Notes under the pieces: model-generated
The model's input: the letters and a program-made list of their open reading frames with translations, nothing else
What the model was told of the DNA's origin: nothing
Database searches by the model: none
Shown here: positions 47,801 to 56,500 of the stretch, one piece after another
Layout of the letters: the number at the start of each line of letters is the position of its first letter
Position numbering within the stretch: the stretch's first letter is position 1
Program-made: the position numbers and the translations under genes
Origin: Cyrtodaria siliqua
Lineage: Eukaryota; Mollusca; Bivalvia; Adapedonta; Hiatellidae
Length of the DNA: 64,000 nucleotides
Reading direction: 5' to 3'
NCBI GenBank assembly: GCA_037043455.1
Contig: JAWPHD010000129.1
Coordinates: 512,501 to 576,500, forward strand

Positions 47801-50008
47801 TGAAGTTTAAGAAATCTCGTCCAGGAGTACCAGACCACAGAGTGTGCGTTACAAGGTAATTCAATGAAATTTCATTACATGCTGGTACCTGTGCATGTAA
47901 AAGGTGCTTTTCAGGTCAAATATGGTGTAATAACTTTCAACTAAAATCAAAAAACAATATCAATATTTATTTGCCACTTTATCAAAGATATTCAGGTTTT
48001 TTAATGAATACAACTTAAATTAAATTCGTTGATGCGAAATATTCATAATTTGGTTAAAATACAAATATTTTTTTTATGAGATATAATACATAATATTATT
48101 GAAACAAAAGAAAACTGTTCTTATGTTGTTTATCTCCATTATTTCATTATTCATTTTCATAAAAAGTCTGAATTTCCATTTATTATATTATATGATTGTA
48201 TCTTATTAAAACATTTATTGTAATCAATATTTTTTTTGCTATTTTTACATGTTTATAGTTTCAAAAATGTTTTTTACTGTAAATTAATATCAGTTTTTCA
48301 CGATGGTGTGAGCTCTATGCTCAACTTTATAGTGCTGCCAAACTGGAATACCATGCTGTCAGTACATGGCATGATACCTCGCCCAGCCAGCGCATCTGTG
48401 GCCAGAATAGGAAATACGCTGCATCTAAAACTTCAAGGAGCTTGACTTGTCAAGTGAGAGTGTTGATTCTTACAGATGGTGGGAGGTATACAGTACTGGT
48501 TCTACCCAGGATATGGAGTGATTTGCCTCTACCACAAAACAAATCGACCGTCATATATGGCCTTACATGTGCTAAAAATTAAGTAACACTCCATTCAAAC
48601 AAACCTCACCCAGTCACATTATACTGACTTCAAGCAAGGGACCTACTAGTACCGTTTTTGTGTCGCCTGAATAGCATGGCAGACACTTAGGGATCACCTT
48701 GTCCGTCGATCACACTTTAACCTGCAACCTAACCTTGTCCATAACTTGAAAATTTTGACCTATGTTCTTAACTTCACACACATCTTCATCTTAACCGAAG
48801 GAATGTTGTTAACCTGCAACCTTACCAAGCTCATAACTGGCAATAACTTAAGAAGTATTTGATCTGTGTTGAATTGGACACGGCAGGCGACACAAATGGA
48901 ACACCCCTCTAGTTATAGTCTTTGGTATCACCTGGCTGGGGATTGAACCCACAACCTCCCACTTGCGACGCAGATGTTCTACCATTAGTTACTCCACCAC
49001 CGCAGTACTAAAAGAACTACATGGTTGTTACGGAAATCCAAGCATGTAAACTACTGGAATTGTCGCATAAATTGTATTTAAAAGAGCAAATTCTTATCTG
49101 GCTACATACGAATCCAAATGACATTTACAGTCGAGACTGATTTATTAGTTGTGTACAAATGATTTATTAGTTGTGTACAAAGTCATCCAACATCCGAACA
49201 TTGGGATAAAAGTTATTTCACTATTATGTACGTATTTATTGCATGCGTATTTTATTGCATACGCAACTCCGTTTGTTAATGTAACTGGAAAATGTCAATA
49301 TTCGCCCATATCTTACGTATTGTAAAGTCATATTGGGTGTGTAATGTACTACTTTTGCATACTGGTTTCAGATTGGTGCAATGTACAGTGTCATGTACAT
49401 TTCATATATTATGTCACAGGAAGTATGTCACTTGATCAAACGAATCGTATTTTGTTCATTTCATTGTGGAAAATTCCCACAATGTTACGAACATATATTT
49501 TTTTTGTTTCAAATAAGTTTTTTGATGAAAATAAAATATTCAAACCTATGATTTTATTCTAATTATTTATTTGTTTTATTAAAAATGCGTATGCAATAAA
49601 AAAAAGTATTATATCTGTATTGGGATATATGCACTCGTTCCTAAAGTCACGCAATATAAAATACACAGAAAAACTCTTGCAATAAATCTAATAACCTCTT
49701 ATTATTCAACTAATGCTTCCCGGTACATGTATTAGATTAGTACAGAACAAAAATTATTCCCGATCTCCGGGTGTATACTTTTCTTTTTGTATTTCTGAGG
49801 TTGTGCAATTGTGCTCAGACAAGCACCTTGACTAATAATTTTCTACTCCAGATGCTACGATGCCCTTCCTGACTTGGCAACCATCACAGCCATTGATGCA
49901 TACCTGAAGGACGACGCTCCCTTACACTGGGCCGTCGTGGACAGTGGTGATATAGCGTTCTACGTACTCTCAGACTTTGTACTGCCACAAGATATCACCA
50001 TGGGATGA
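32758..50008 (+). CDS. TSEN54: tRNA-splicing endonuclease subunit Sen54, complete ten-exon gene
   Basis: Sen54 is a structural subunit of the heterotetrameric nuclear endonuclease (Sen2, Sen15, Sen34, Sen54) that removes introns from pre-tRNAs. Coding exons are 32758-32807, 36507-36671, 40219-40282, 41239-41322, 43461-43609, 44828-45693, 46864-46905, 46986-47040, 47748-47855 and 49852-50008 (1740 nt, 579 residues). All nine junctions keep frame. The N-terminal block (about residues 18-170) carries VPQRGGDKDFMPDGSW, NFWVHMGFVDN, WLYPEEALFLMET and a Sen54 N-domain ending SHLRRIGYVVLRYQGK. A long acidic/Lys-rich linker (about 180-490) comes from one 866-nt exon. The C-terminal block (about 495-579) carries FDVYTPDMKFKKSRPG and HWAVVDSGDIAFYVLSDFVLPQDI, matching the family end. 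Length is close to the human protein (526). Introns are loaded with repeats, but no coding exon is damaged. Confidence 0.93.
33213..33301 (-). repeat. tRNA-derived SINE head (first of a pair)
   Basis: On the minus strand it reads GATCTCAGTTGGTAGAGC (A box), a TGT-anticodon-like loop in CCTGTAAGC, and CCCGGGTTCGAGTCCC (B box). The acceptor stem is degraded (about 4 of 7 pairs). It lies in TSEN54 intron 1. Confidence 0.58.
33524..33619 (-). repeat. tRNA-derived SINE head (second of a pair)
   Basis: Minus strand: TTAGCTCAGCTGGTACAGCA, then ACCCGGGTTCGAGTCCCATA. It shares the T-arm (GGTTCGAGTCCCATACC) and the flanking ACCGGG...CCCA-TATCA context with the copy about 310 bp away, so the two look like paralogous SINE heads in the same orientation. 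Confidence 0.58.
33620..35275. other. TSEN54 intron 1, middle
   Basis: AT-rich. A degraded tRNA-like piece (AAAGGTAGAGCATTCACCTC) is at about 34428-34480. Nothing else is supported. Confidence 0.4.
35276..36385. repeat. 79-bp minisatellite, about 14 copies
   Basis: The unit is TTACCAGCAGCTAAGAACCA, CAAATACAGCACACCAAAA, ACTTCATAAACATCCTACCT, then CACAGCTCTCTTGCTTGACG. Left copies differ from right copies at fixed positions (CAGCACACC on the left, CAGTACACC on the right), so the array has two sub-families. It ends 121 bp before TSEN54 exon 2. Confidence 0.9.
36507..36671 (+). CDS. TSEN54: TSEN54 coding exon 2
   Basis: Acceptor TATATATAACAG, donor AC/GTAAGT. Encodes AKELFKYRLGLDKAVPQRGG and then DKDFMPDGSWLQNKRIEKYH. 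The PQR-x-x-x-KDF-x-PDGS pattern is the signature N-terminal motif of Sen54. It lies directly after the 79-bp minisatellite that fills the end of intron 1. Confidence 0.92.
37402..37445 (+). repeat. Displaced copy of the TSEN54 exon 3 start region
   Basis: TTTGCAG followed by GTCAGACTTGGTGATGGTGA resembles the exon 3 acceptor and start at 40219. A second relic, GTCTGGCTTGGTGAAGGGTG, is at 37820. Both are followed by GATAGAG-like and TATATATATG sequence, as is the copy at 40141. Stops follow, so these are not coding. Confidence 0.6.
37455..37800 (-). mobile_element. Small Helentron-like element, GACACTTAGGGATCA family
   Basis: It has a GTGACACTTAGGGATCACTT left part, a GTCGTCCGTCCATC microsatellite beside it, and core words TAACCTGCAACCTAACC. 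A better-preserved relative is at 48660-48912. Minus orientation is inferred from the GTCCGTC tract lying on the left. Confidence 0.5.
37868..40079 (-). mobile_element. Helentron-like element, GGCTCCCCCAC family, minus strand
   Basis: The left edge holds the 3' hairpin (TATGGCTCCCCCACACAAAG then TGTGGTAGGGGAGCCATA). The right edge holds the 5' partner AGTGGGGGAGCCATA. A TCTGTCTGTAGGTCTGTC microsatellite adjoins the hairpin, as in other families. The core is the 145-bp array. An A/T-rich tract (39716-39880) and a single end of the TIR element seen at 7679 (39885-39957) sit near the 5' end. Confidence 0.72.
37960..39715. repeat. 145-bp tandem array, about 12 copies, with DR1 motifs
   Basis: The unit contains ACGATGTCCGATCAATAACT, GAATGGTTGGACCTAGGGTC, CTCAAACTTGGAAGGATGG, TTGGTCATGACAAGTAGATG and CACTAGGTCAAAGGTCAATG. 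Units 1-6 are nearly identical (recent amplification); the right-hand ones carry deletions. AGGTCAAAGGTCA is a perfect DR1 nuclear-receptor element. Confidence 0.9.
40141..40218 (+). repeat. 78-bp in-frame duplication upstream of TSEN54 exon 3
   Basis: GGGTTATAG/GTCAGTCTGGGTGAAGGG is an almost identical copy of the exon 3 acceptor and start, exactly 78 bp upstream. No stop codon lies between, so splicing here would add 26 codons (SVWVKGEDRV... to GYR). Confidence 0.75.
40219..40282 (+). CDS. TSEN54: TSEN54 coding exon 3
   Basis: A 64-nt exon, acceptor GGTTATAG, donor ATG/GTAAGA. Encodes SDWVKGEWMPDRQLVELHHAM, matching the Sen54 W-x-P block. An almost identical acceptor and exon start lies 78 bp upstream at 40141 with no stop between, so use of that site would insert 26 codons in frame. 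Confidence 0.87.
41239..41322 (+). CDS. TSEN54: TSEN54 coding exon 4
   Basis: An 84-nt, phase 0/0 exon with acceptor TCTGATTTCAG and donor ACT/GTACGT. Encodes RNFWVHMGFVDN and then KRKWLYPEEALFLMET, one of the most conserved Sen54 stretches (human has FWQTMGF and LHPEEALYLLE). Confidence 0.93.
41465..41896 (+). mobile_element. TTAA-flanked MITE, GGGTGCCCTCTGCTGA ends (short copy)
   Basis: A 432-bp element bounded by TTAA on both sides, with inverted ends GGGTGCCCTCTGCTGAGG and CACCAGAGGGCACCC. TTAA targeting is the hallmark of piggyBac-type transposition. It is a deletion derivative of the copy at 42453-43389, in opposite orientation, and lies in TSEN54 intron 4. Confidence 0.82.
42453..43389 (-). 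mobile_element. TTAA-flanked MITE, GGGTGCCCTCTG ends (long copy, inverted)
   Basis: 937 bp, TTAA at each end. It matches the reverse complement of 41465-41896 across both ends, but has about 505 bp (roughly 42635-43140) that the short copy lacks. It ends 71 bp before TSEN54 exon 5. No transposase frame. Confidence 0.82.
43461..43609 (+). CDS. TSEN54: TSEN54 coding exon 5
   Basis: A 149-nt exon, acceptor CCATTACAG, donor AA/GTAAGT. Encodes NVLEVWYHGLPLVIQQAY and then PEYYQVYSHLRRIGYVVLRY, the end of the Sen54 N-terminal domain. It follows 71 bp after the larger of the two inverted MITE copies. Confidence 0.93.
44828..45693 (+). CDS. TSEN54: TSEN54 coding exon 6 (long acidic linker)
   Basis: An 866-nt exon, acceptor CTTTTTAG, donor ACAG/GTAAGA. 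Begins KLNITKYERKIGLDKYLSNK and a Lys/Arg-rich KERKKAQKRR, and goes on to a long Glu/Asp/Ser-rich, probably disordered region. A more ordered tail includes WNFDEIVFPNFGS and LQFSYTEIMTGWHNTRKSCK. Sen54 proteins have a long variable linker here. Confidence 0.9.
45694..46863. other. TSEN54 intron 6
   Basis: A weak tRNA-like stretch is at about 45846-45905 (GTAATGGTTAGCATCACGAC, GGGATCGAGC), and a single Helentron-like core unit with a hairpin-like TTTTTAGCTCAACCTTTCGA lies near 46225. Both are degraded. Confidence 0.4.
46864..46905 (+). CDS. TSEN54: TSEN54 coding exon 7
   Basis: A 42-nt exon between CTCTTTTTAG and a GTAAGC donor. Encodes FTSGTVQNVPASN within the disordered linker. It is supported by splice sites and by matching phases on both sides rather than by sequence conservation. 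Confidence 0.78.
46986..47040 (+). CDS. TSEN54: TSEN54 coding exon 8
   Basis: A 55-nt exon, acceptor GTTTTGCAG, donor AC/GTATGT. Encodes SVLDQLHVVKEESPVLN, still in the linker. Phases fit exons 7 and 9. Confidence 0.82.
47748..47855 (+). CDS. TSEN54: TSEN54 coding exon 9
   Basis: A 108-nt exon, acceptor TTTACAACAG, donor AAG/GTAATT. Encodes SNSRPQKLPDFDVYTPDMKF and then KKSRPGVPDHRVCVT, matching the start of the Sen54 C-terminal domain (human has FDVY and a K-x-x-PGKP motif). Confidence 0.9.
48440..48625 (+). repeat. Dispersed repeat (CTTGTCAAGTGAGAGTGTTG), copy 1
   Basis: CTTGTCAAGTGAGAGTGTTG, ATTCTTACAGATGGTG, AGGTATACAGTACTGGTTC and CCACAAAACAAAT recur at 54267-54430 with a few differences. 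At the second copy it follows a tRNA-like B box (GGTTTGAATCCC), so this is probably a SINE body or tail. Confidence 0.6.
48660..48912 (-). mobile_element. Small Helentron-like element, GTGTCGCCTG family
   Basis: Left GTGTCGCCTGAATAGCATGG then CAGACACTTAGGG. Right GGCAGGCGACACAAATGG. The two ends are inverted partners (TGTCGCCTG/CAGGCGACA). It is related to 37455-37800, in TSEN54 intron 9. Confidence 0.58.
48932..49008 (-). repeat. tRNA-like SINE head
   Basis: Minus strand: GTGGTGGAGTAACTAATGGT (A-box region) and GTGGGTTCAATCCCCAGCC (B box). The stems are poor. Confidence 0.42.
49852..50008 (+). CDS. TSEN54: TSEN54 coding exon 10 (stop codon)
   Basis: A 157-nt terminal exon, acceptor TTCTACTCCAG. 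Encodes CYDALPDLATITAIDAYLKD and then HWAVVDSGDIAFYVLSDF, ending VLPQDITMG and TGA. This matches the conserved Sen54 C-terminus. Candidate poly(A) signals are ATTAAA near 50032 and AATAAA at 50140-50145; a Helentron-like element starts at 50153 just after the second. Confidence 0.93.
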
Positions 50009-50152
50009 CATTATGTTGTTGTACATTGGAAATTAAAAATAAGAGCACTTGATATTCTGTTGTTACTTTTATTTTATAATGATAACATTCAAAAGCACAC
50101 ACATTTCAAAATCATTTTCCTAATCTTTTAATCCAATTCAATAAATAAATGA

Positions 50153-51077
50153 TTTTTAGCTCGACTGATCAGAGATCAGCAGAGCTTATGCCGTGGTGCG
50201 GCGTCCGTCGTCCGTCTGTCTGTCCGTAAACTTTTTTTTGTAGCGACTACTCCTCTGAAACTACTGAATGGATTTTCATGAAACTTTACAGAAATGTTTC
50301 CCATGAAGTCTATGTTGATGTGAAATCCAAGATGGCCACCAAATCTAAAAATAGGTTTTTAAAAAACAAATTTGTAGCGACTACTTCTTGAAAACTATAA
50401 TTGATATTGATATGGGAGTTTTTCTAAAATTATCAGCATGACATGATGTTGGTCCTTGTCAAAAATCGTTTTGATTCGACGTTAAACATGGCTGCCAGTG
50501 GCCATCTTTGTTTACATAAGAGTTATATAGTAAAAACTTGTAGCGACTACTCCTCTGAAACTACTTAGCGGATTTTCATGAAACTTCACAGGAATGTTGC
50601 TCTTAATGTGTTATTGATCCTAGCAAAATTTCAGATCGGCCAGAAATTCAAAATGGCAGCCACATCTAAAAATAGATTTTTAAAAAATAAGTTTGTAGCG
50701 ACTACTTCTTGTTAACTATAAGTGATATTGATATGGGACTTTTTCTAAAATGATCAGCATGACATGATGGTTATCCGAGTCGAACATTATTTTGATTCGA
50801 CATTAAACATGGCTGCCAGTGGCCATCTTTGTTTACATAGAGTTATATAATGAAAACTTGTAGCGACTACTCCTCTGAAACTACTTGACGGATTTTCATG
50901 AAACTTCACAGGAATGTTGCTTTTGATGTGTAATTGATCCTAGCAAAATTTCAGGTCGGCCGGAAATTCAAGTTGGCTGCAACGGCTAAAAATAATTTTT
51001 CAAAAAACAAGTTTGTAGCGACTACTTCCTGAAATCAAAATCAATCAGTAGAGCTTCAAGGTCATTGACATCTTGTT
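50153..51077 (-). mobile_element. Helentron-like element, GATC family, minus strand
   Basis: The left edge is the 3' hairpin (TTTTTAGCTCGACTGATCAG then AGATCAGCAGAGCT) followed by CGTCGTCCGTCTGTCTGTCC. The right edge is the 5' end (ATCAGTAGAGCTTCAAGGTC then ATTGACATCTTGTT). About three ~300-bp core units remain. It starts 8 bp after a candidate TSEN54 poly(A) signal. Confidence 0.82.
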
Positions 51078-51938
51078 AACATTCAGAATCTACATCATGA
51101 AATTATTCATGATCCATATAAAATAATATAATGACTAAAATACTTCAGTACTTTGATGGTTGATGTTTTATTTTAGTTCATTAGAAATATCTGAACTTTA
51201 GCATATAGTCTACACAAACTTTGTTTCAACATGTTCCGAAGTACTGGGACTTTCAATGATAAAACAAAATACTAACGATATCTAAGCGGTCCATTGTGAT
51301 AGGATAGCAATGGGACATAAAATAAAACAACATTCCCATTGGCTTTTGTTTTTGGTTTTATGTTATAAAAGACAACAGCAATGATAGCACATATATCTAG
51401 GCCCATTGTAAATAAGACTAACTTGCACTTTCATGAAAAATTACTTGTGTACTGCCAAAAAATCTATGTTATGTTTCCTGTAAGAAATAAGTTTTCTTGC
51501 ATACTGCATAAGGTTATCCGCATTTTACATGGGTAATGGAAAGCCTGATCTTACACATGGGGGAAGATAAAAGTCACACGCTGATATGACAATGTCATAT
51601 AAACATGCAAAATGTTTGTAATTGGCAATGTCAATGTGCAGAATGCAAATGATATGCAAGAAAAAGAATCTATCATGGGAATCAGGTTCAGATCAGGAAT
51701 TCCAACCCTCGGTATAGAGCCTCGGTTCTGATAATAACAATTATACCTCGTGTTGGAATTCCCTATCTTTACCGGATACCCATGAAAGATGCTTATAGTC
51801 TATATGATACATGTATATTATTCACCACAGTTCTTGAAAAAATATTGTTTAAACTTGTCATAAACACTGAGATGTTGAAATATTCTGTTCAAAAAGTCAT
51901 TTCCACATAAGCAAATTTTTTTTTAAAAAAATGCATTT

Positions 51939-54050
51939 TTAAAGAGCACACGGCAATCTTGAGGTATTTATCAACTTTAGAATAAGCACCTAGATGATTA
52001 ATCTAAAGAAATAATTTAAACCTGCCTGCATATAATTAAATAAATTTTGACTTTTTGATAGTTTGTCACTATTCTACAACAGGTTTTAATCTATTATTTG
52101 TACAGTATAATCAGCAAAAAGTAGTAAATACAATTTGTTTTAAACTATACAAATCAGTAGTAAATACAATTTGTTTTGAACTATACAAATCAGTGGTAAA
52201 TACAATTTGCTTTGAACTATACAAATCAGTGGTAAATACAATTTGCTTTGAACTATACAAATCAGTGGTAAATACAATTTGATTTGAACTATACAAATCA
52301 GTGGTAAATACAATTTTCTGTGAACTATACAAATCAGTAGTAAATACAATTTGCTGTGAACTATACAAATCAGTAGTAAATACAATTTGCTTTGAACTAT
52401 ACAAATCAGTAGTAAATACAATATGCTTTGAACTATACAAATCAGTGGTAAATACAATTTGCTTTAAACTATACAAATCAGTGGTAAATACAATTTGCTT
52501 TAAACTATACAAATCAGTGGTAAATACAATTTGCTGTGAACTATACAAATCGGTAGTAAATACAATTTGCTTTTAACTATACAAATCAGTAGTAAATACA
52601 GTTTGCTTTGAACTATACAAAGCAGTAGTAAATACAATTTGCTTTGAACTACAAATCAGTGGTAAATATAATTTGCTTTGAACTATACAAATCAGTGGTA
52701 AATACAATTTCCTTTGAACTATACAAATCAGTAGTAAATACAATTTGTTTTGAACTATACAAATCAGTAGTAAATACAATTTGCTTTGAACTATACAAAT
52801 CAGTGGTAAATACAATTTGCTTTGAACTATACACATCAGTAGTAAATACAATTTGTTTTGAACTATACAAATCAGTAGTAAATACAATTTGCTTTGAACT
52901 ATACAAATCAGTGGTAAGTACAATTTGCTTTGAACTATACACATCAGTAGTAAATACAATTTGCTTTGAACTATACAAATCGGTAGTAAATACAATTTGC
53001 TTTTAACTATACAAATCAGTAGTAATAACAGTTTGCTTTGAACTATACAAAGCAGTAGTAAATACAATTTGCTTTGAACTACAAATCAGTGGTAAATATA
53101 ATTTGCTTTGAACTATACAAATCAGTGGTAAATACAATTTCCTTTGAACTATACAAATCAGTGGTAAATACAATTTCCTTTGAACTATACAAGTCAGTGG
53201 TAAATACAATTTGCTTTGAACTATACACATCAGTAGTAAATACAATTTGTTTTTAACTATACAAATCAGTGGTAAATATACTTTGCTTTGAACTATACAA
53301 ATCAGTAGTAAATACAATTTGCTTTGAACTATACAAATCAGTAGTAAATACAATTTGCTTTGAACTATACAAATCAGTAGTAAATACAATTTGCTTTGAA
53401 CTATACAAATCAGTGGTAAATACAATTTGATTTGAACTATACAAATCAGTGGTAAATATAATTTGCTTTGAACTATACAAATCAGTAGTAAATACAATTT
53501 GCTTTGAACTATACAAATCAGTGGTAAATATAATTTTCTGTGAACTATACAAATCAGTAGTAAATACAATTTTCTGTGAACTATACAAATCAGTGGTAAA
53601 TACAATTTGCTTTGAACTATACAAATCAGTAGTAAATACAATTTGCTTTGAACTATACAAATCAGTGGTAAATACAATTTGATTTGAACTATACAAATCA
53701 GTGGTAAATATAATTTGCTTTGAACTATACAAATCAGTAGTAAATACAATTTGCTAACTATACAAATCAGTAGTAAATACAATTTGCTTTGAACTATACA
53801 AATCAGTAGTAAATACAATTTGCTTTGAACTATACAAATCAGTAGTAAATACAATTTGCTTTGAACTATACAAATCAGTAGTAAATACAATTTTCTGTGA
53901 ACTATACAAATCAGTAGTAAATACAATTTTCTGTGAACTATTCAAATAATTGTTAATAATGATTGTCAGATATGCACGTTATGTAGAAAAACAAATGAGA
54001 CACAGCAAGTTTTATAAAACAAAAATCAACATTAGCATGTGTCCCTTTAA
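51939..54050. mobile_element. TTAA-flanked MITE (copy 2) expanded by an internal minisatellite
   Basis: Left end TTAAAGAGCACACGGCAATC, right end GCATGTGTCCCTTTAA. Outside the array, 51939-52120 and 53950-54050 align with the two halves of the 315-bp copy at 17736-18050. Removing all but one 36-bp unit leaves about 319 bp, close to the unexpanded copy. Confidence 0.78.
52121..53949. repeat. 36-bp minisatellite, about 50 copies
   Basis: The unit is GTAGTAAATACAATTTGC then TTTGAACTATACAAATCA. Because 36 is a multiple of 3, several frames stay open for hundreds of codons on both strands (up to ~300 codons); these are not genes. A block with distinctive variants (TTTTAACTATACAAATCAG, then ACAAAGCAGTAG, then GAACTACAAATCAG) occurs at 52572 and again 432 bp (12 units) later at 53004, showing higher-order duplication. 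Confidence 0.95.
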
Positions 54051-55705
54051 ATATAACAATGATCAACAGTGTATACAAACAAAAAATAAATATAAACCTA
54101 AATAAGTAAAACTGCCTTCTTTTTTTTTAAAAAACAAAGAAGATAATTATTTACTAGTTGCAGTCATGGGACTACACTAGGTAAACACTTCTTGTGCCAA
54201 ACTGAATGTGCTTTACCAGTAGATTGCCTATCACCACTGCTGGTTTGAATCCCACTGAGAGCACGTCTTGTCAAGTGAGAGTGTTGATTCTTACAGATGG
54301 TGAGAGGTATACAGTACTGGTTCTACCCTGGAAGAATGGAGTGGTCTGCCTCTACCACAAAAACAAATGACAGCCATAAATGGCCTAACATGTGCTAAAA
54401 ATGAAGTAAAACAGCATTCAAGCAAACTGCCCATGATTGTATTATATATTACTTTCCACTCAACAATGTAAATGTTTCCTTTTAAGATGTGCACAACATA
54501 CCTGTTTAAGAAATAAAATATTTCCAGTGGGTTAATATTGTGCAAGATCAATACCAGGTGGGCGGGACTTGAAGATCATCAATCTGTTTTTAAGTCACAA
54601 AACCAGGCTTTGATTTTGCACAATATAAACCAGCTGGAAATATTTTGTTTTTATCTGACATGGAGTTTTATGTATAGCGATCTAATACACAATTTGTTTT
54701 GAGCGGAAACAATACAAACAATTTTCACAACTAGAACAACATTGGATGTTCATCTCTCAACATCAAATAAAGAAAATACACAGCTTCATCCTATTTTTAA
54801 CAATTTGAATTTATTGTTGGAATGTAAATTTGCATTAAAAAAACGTAATCTTTATTTTGCATGTTTTCTGACATTTAAAATGGCGCCTTAACGGTCAATG
54901 GATGTGACATCAGAGGTATTGATAGGTCATTTTATACCTCCTCAATAACCAGTCAGCATTGTATTTTAATAAACTATTTTAGATTAAATAGTATGCACCC
55001 TGAAAAAGCATACAACCTTAAAAATGAACTTTAATTATGGTATAGATATATCAAGTTATAAAATAAATAAGTTTGTATTGACCAATTCTGTGCCTTTTCC
55101 TGGATATTAGAAGTAAAATAACAGGACACAAAATGTAAACACATCATTTTGGTTAAAAATACAGAAAAATATGAACTGTTCAACTACATTATCATGCAGC
55201 TATACACTTGTCTGCCCGATAAAGAGATTACCTAATAGCTTTTGTTTTATTAGGAAGTGCTGAATAAAGCAAATGCATGCGGAAAACCTTAAATTGGCAT
55301 GTTTAATAGGATAAAAAGAATATTATATCTGTGAATTTTTCTATCGCGTTTATTAGGCTCGAAACAAAAACGTAGAATAGCTCAGTAGAGCATTGCTATG
55401 CTTTGTTTTCTAAGCCTCATCTTATAAACTTGATAGTCAAAGGCACTGACATAATATTGTCTATGTAGATGGATGTTCCATGGAAACCGGTGTCGTCTGC
55501 TGTCTTAAGCACTCCTATAAGTTAGAGATTGCCTACATGTACAATCATGCCTTCTCAATAAAATATGAAAACAAAAAGCACCTTTTAAAAGTAGTACGTC
55601 AATCTTTGAGGCCTAATTTGTTTAAAAACATTCAAAAGTATGAAATGACCAATTTAAGACATGAAATAGTTCATTGATATATAGATGGAACATTAACAGT
55701 GAACC
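54051..55705. other. Intergenic between TSEN54 and the NHL gene, left part
   Basis: Contains the second copy of the CTTGTCAAGTGAGAG repeat (54267-54430), preceded by a tRNA-like GCTGGTTTGAATCCCACTGA at about 54239. The rest is AT-rich with no supported gene. Confidence 0.45.
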
Positions 55706-56500
55706 AACAAGAAATATCACTGTAAGTGATAAATGTCCCCCGAAGTGTCCTTTGACCTCTAAGTATGACCTTGACCTTGGAGCCATGGACCTGGATTTTG
55801 TGCACGACACGTCGTTTGGTTGTGGTGAGCACTTGTGCCAAGTTATTTGAAAATCCGTCCAGGCACGCAAAAGTTATTGACCGGACACGATTTGACCTTT
55901 GACCTCTAAGTGTGACCTTGACCTTGGGCCACAGACCTGGATTTTGTGCGCGACACATTGTCTTGTGGTGAGCATTTGTGCTAAGTTATTCGGACACGAT
56001 TTGACCTTTGACCTCTAAGTGTGACCTTGACCTTGGGCCACAGACCTGGATTTTGTGCGCGACACATCGTCTTGTGGTGAGCATTTGTGCTAAGTTATTT
56101 GAAAATCCGTCTATGAATGCCAGAGTTATTGATCGGACACAATTTGACTTTTGACCTCCAAGTGTGACCTTGACCTTGAAGACCTGGGTTTTGCGCGCGA
56201 AACATCGTCTTGTTGTGGTGATCACTTGTGCCAAGTTATTTAAGAATCCCTGCAGGGGTTGTGACGTTACGGTCCGGACACGAAATTGAGTACCTATTTT
56301 TGACCTATAAACTTCAAGTGTGACCTTGACCTTTGAGGTACGGACCTGGGTTTTGCACGCGACACATCGTCTTGTTATGGTGATCACTTGTGCCAAGTTA
56401 TTTAAAAATCCCTGCAGGGGTTGTGACGTTACGGTCCGGACACGAAATTGCATACCTATTTTTACTACAGAACCTGTACAACTGTATGGATCAGTGATGA
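55706..56500 (+). mobile_element. Helentron-like element, TATCACTGTAAGTGATA family, with NR half-site repeats
   Basis: 5' end AACAAGAAATATCACTGTAA then GTGATAAATGTCCCCCG, the relative of 30472-30685. The core is about five units of 115-160 bp containing TGTGACCTTGACCTTGG, GACCTGGATTTTGTGC, GCGACACATCGTC and GTGCCAAGTTATTTGAAAAT. No 3' end found. TGACCTTGA is the reverse of the TCAAGGTCA half-site. Confidence 0.65.

Noticed and set aside
52111..53926. Long open frames (up to ~307 codons) on both strands with repeated ICIVQSKLYLPL or SVVNTICFELYK peptides
   Set aside because: They exist only because the 36-bp satellite unit is divisible by 3 and lacks stops. Several frames are open at once, and the sequence derives from a MITE.
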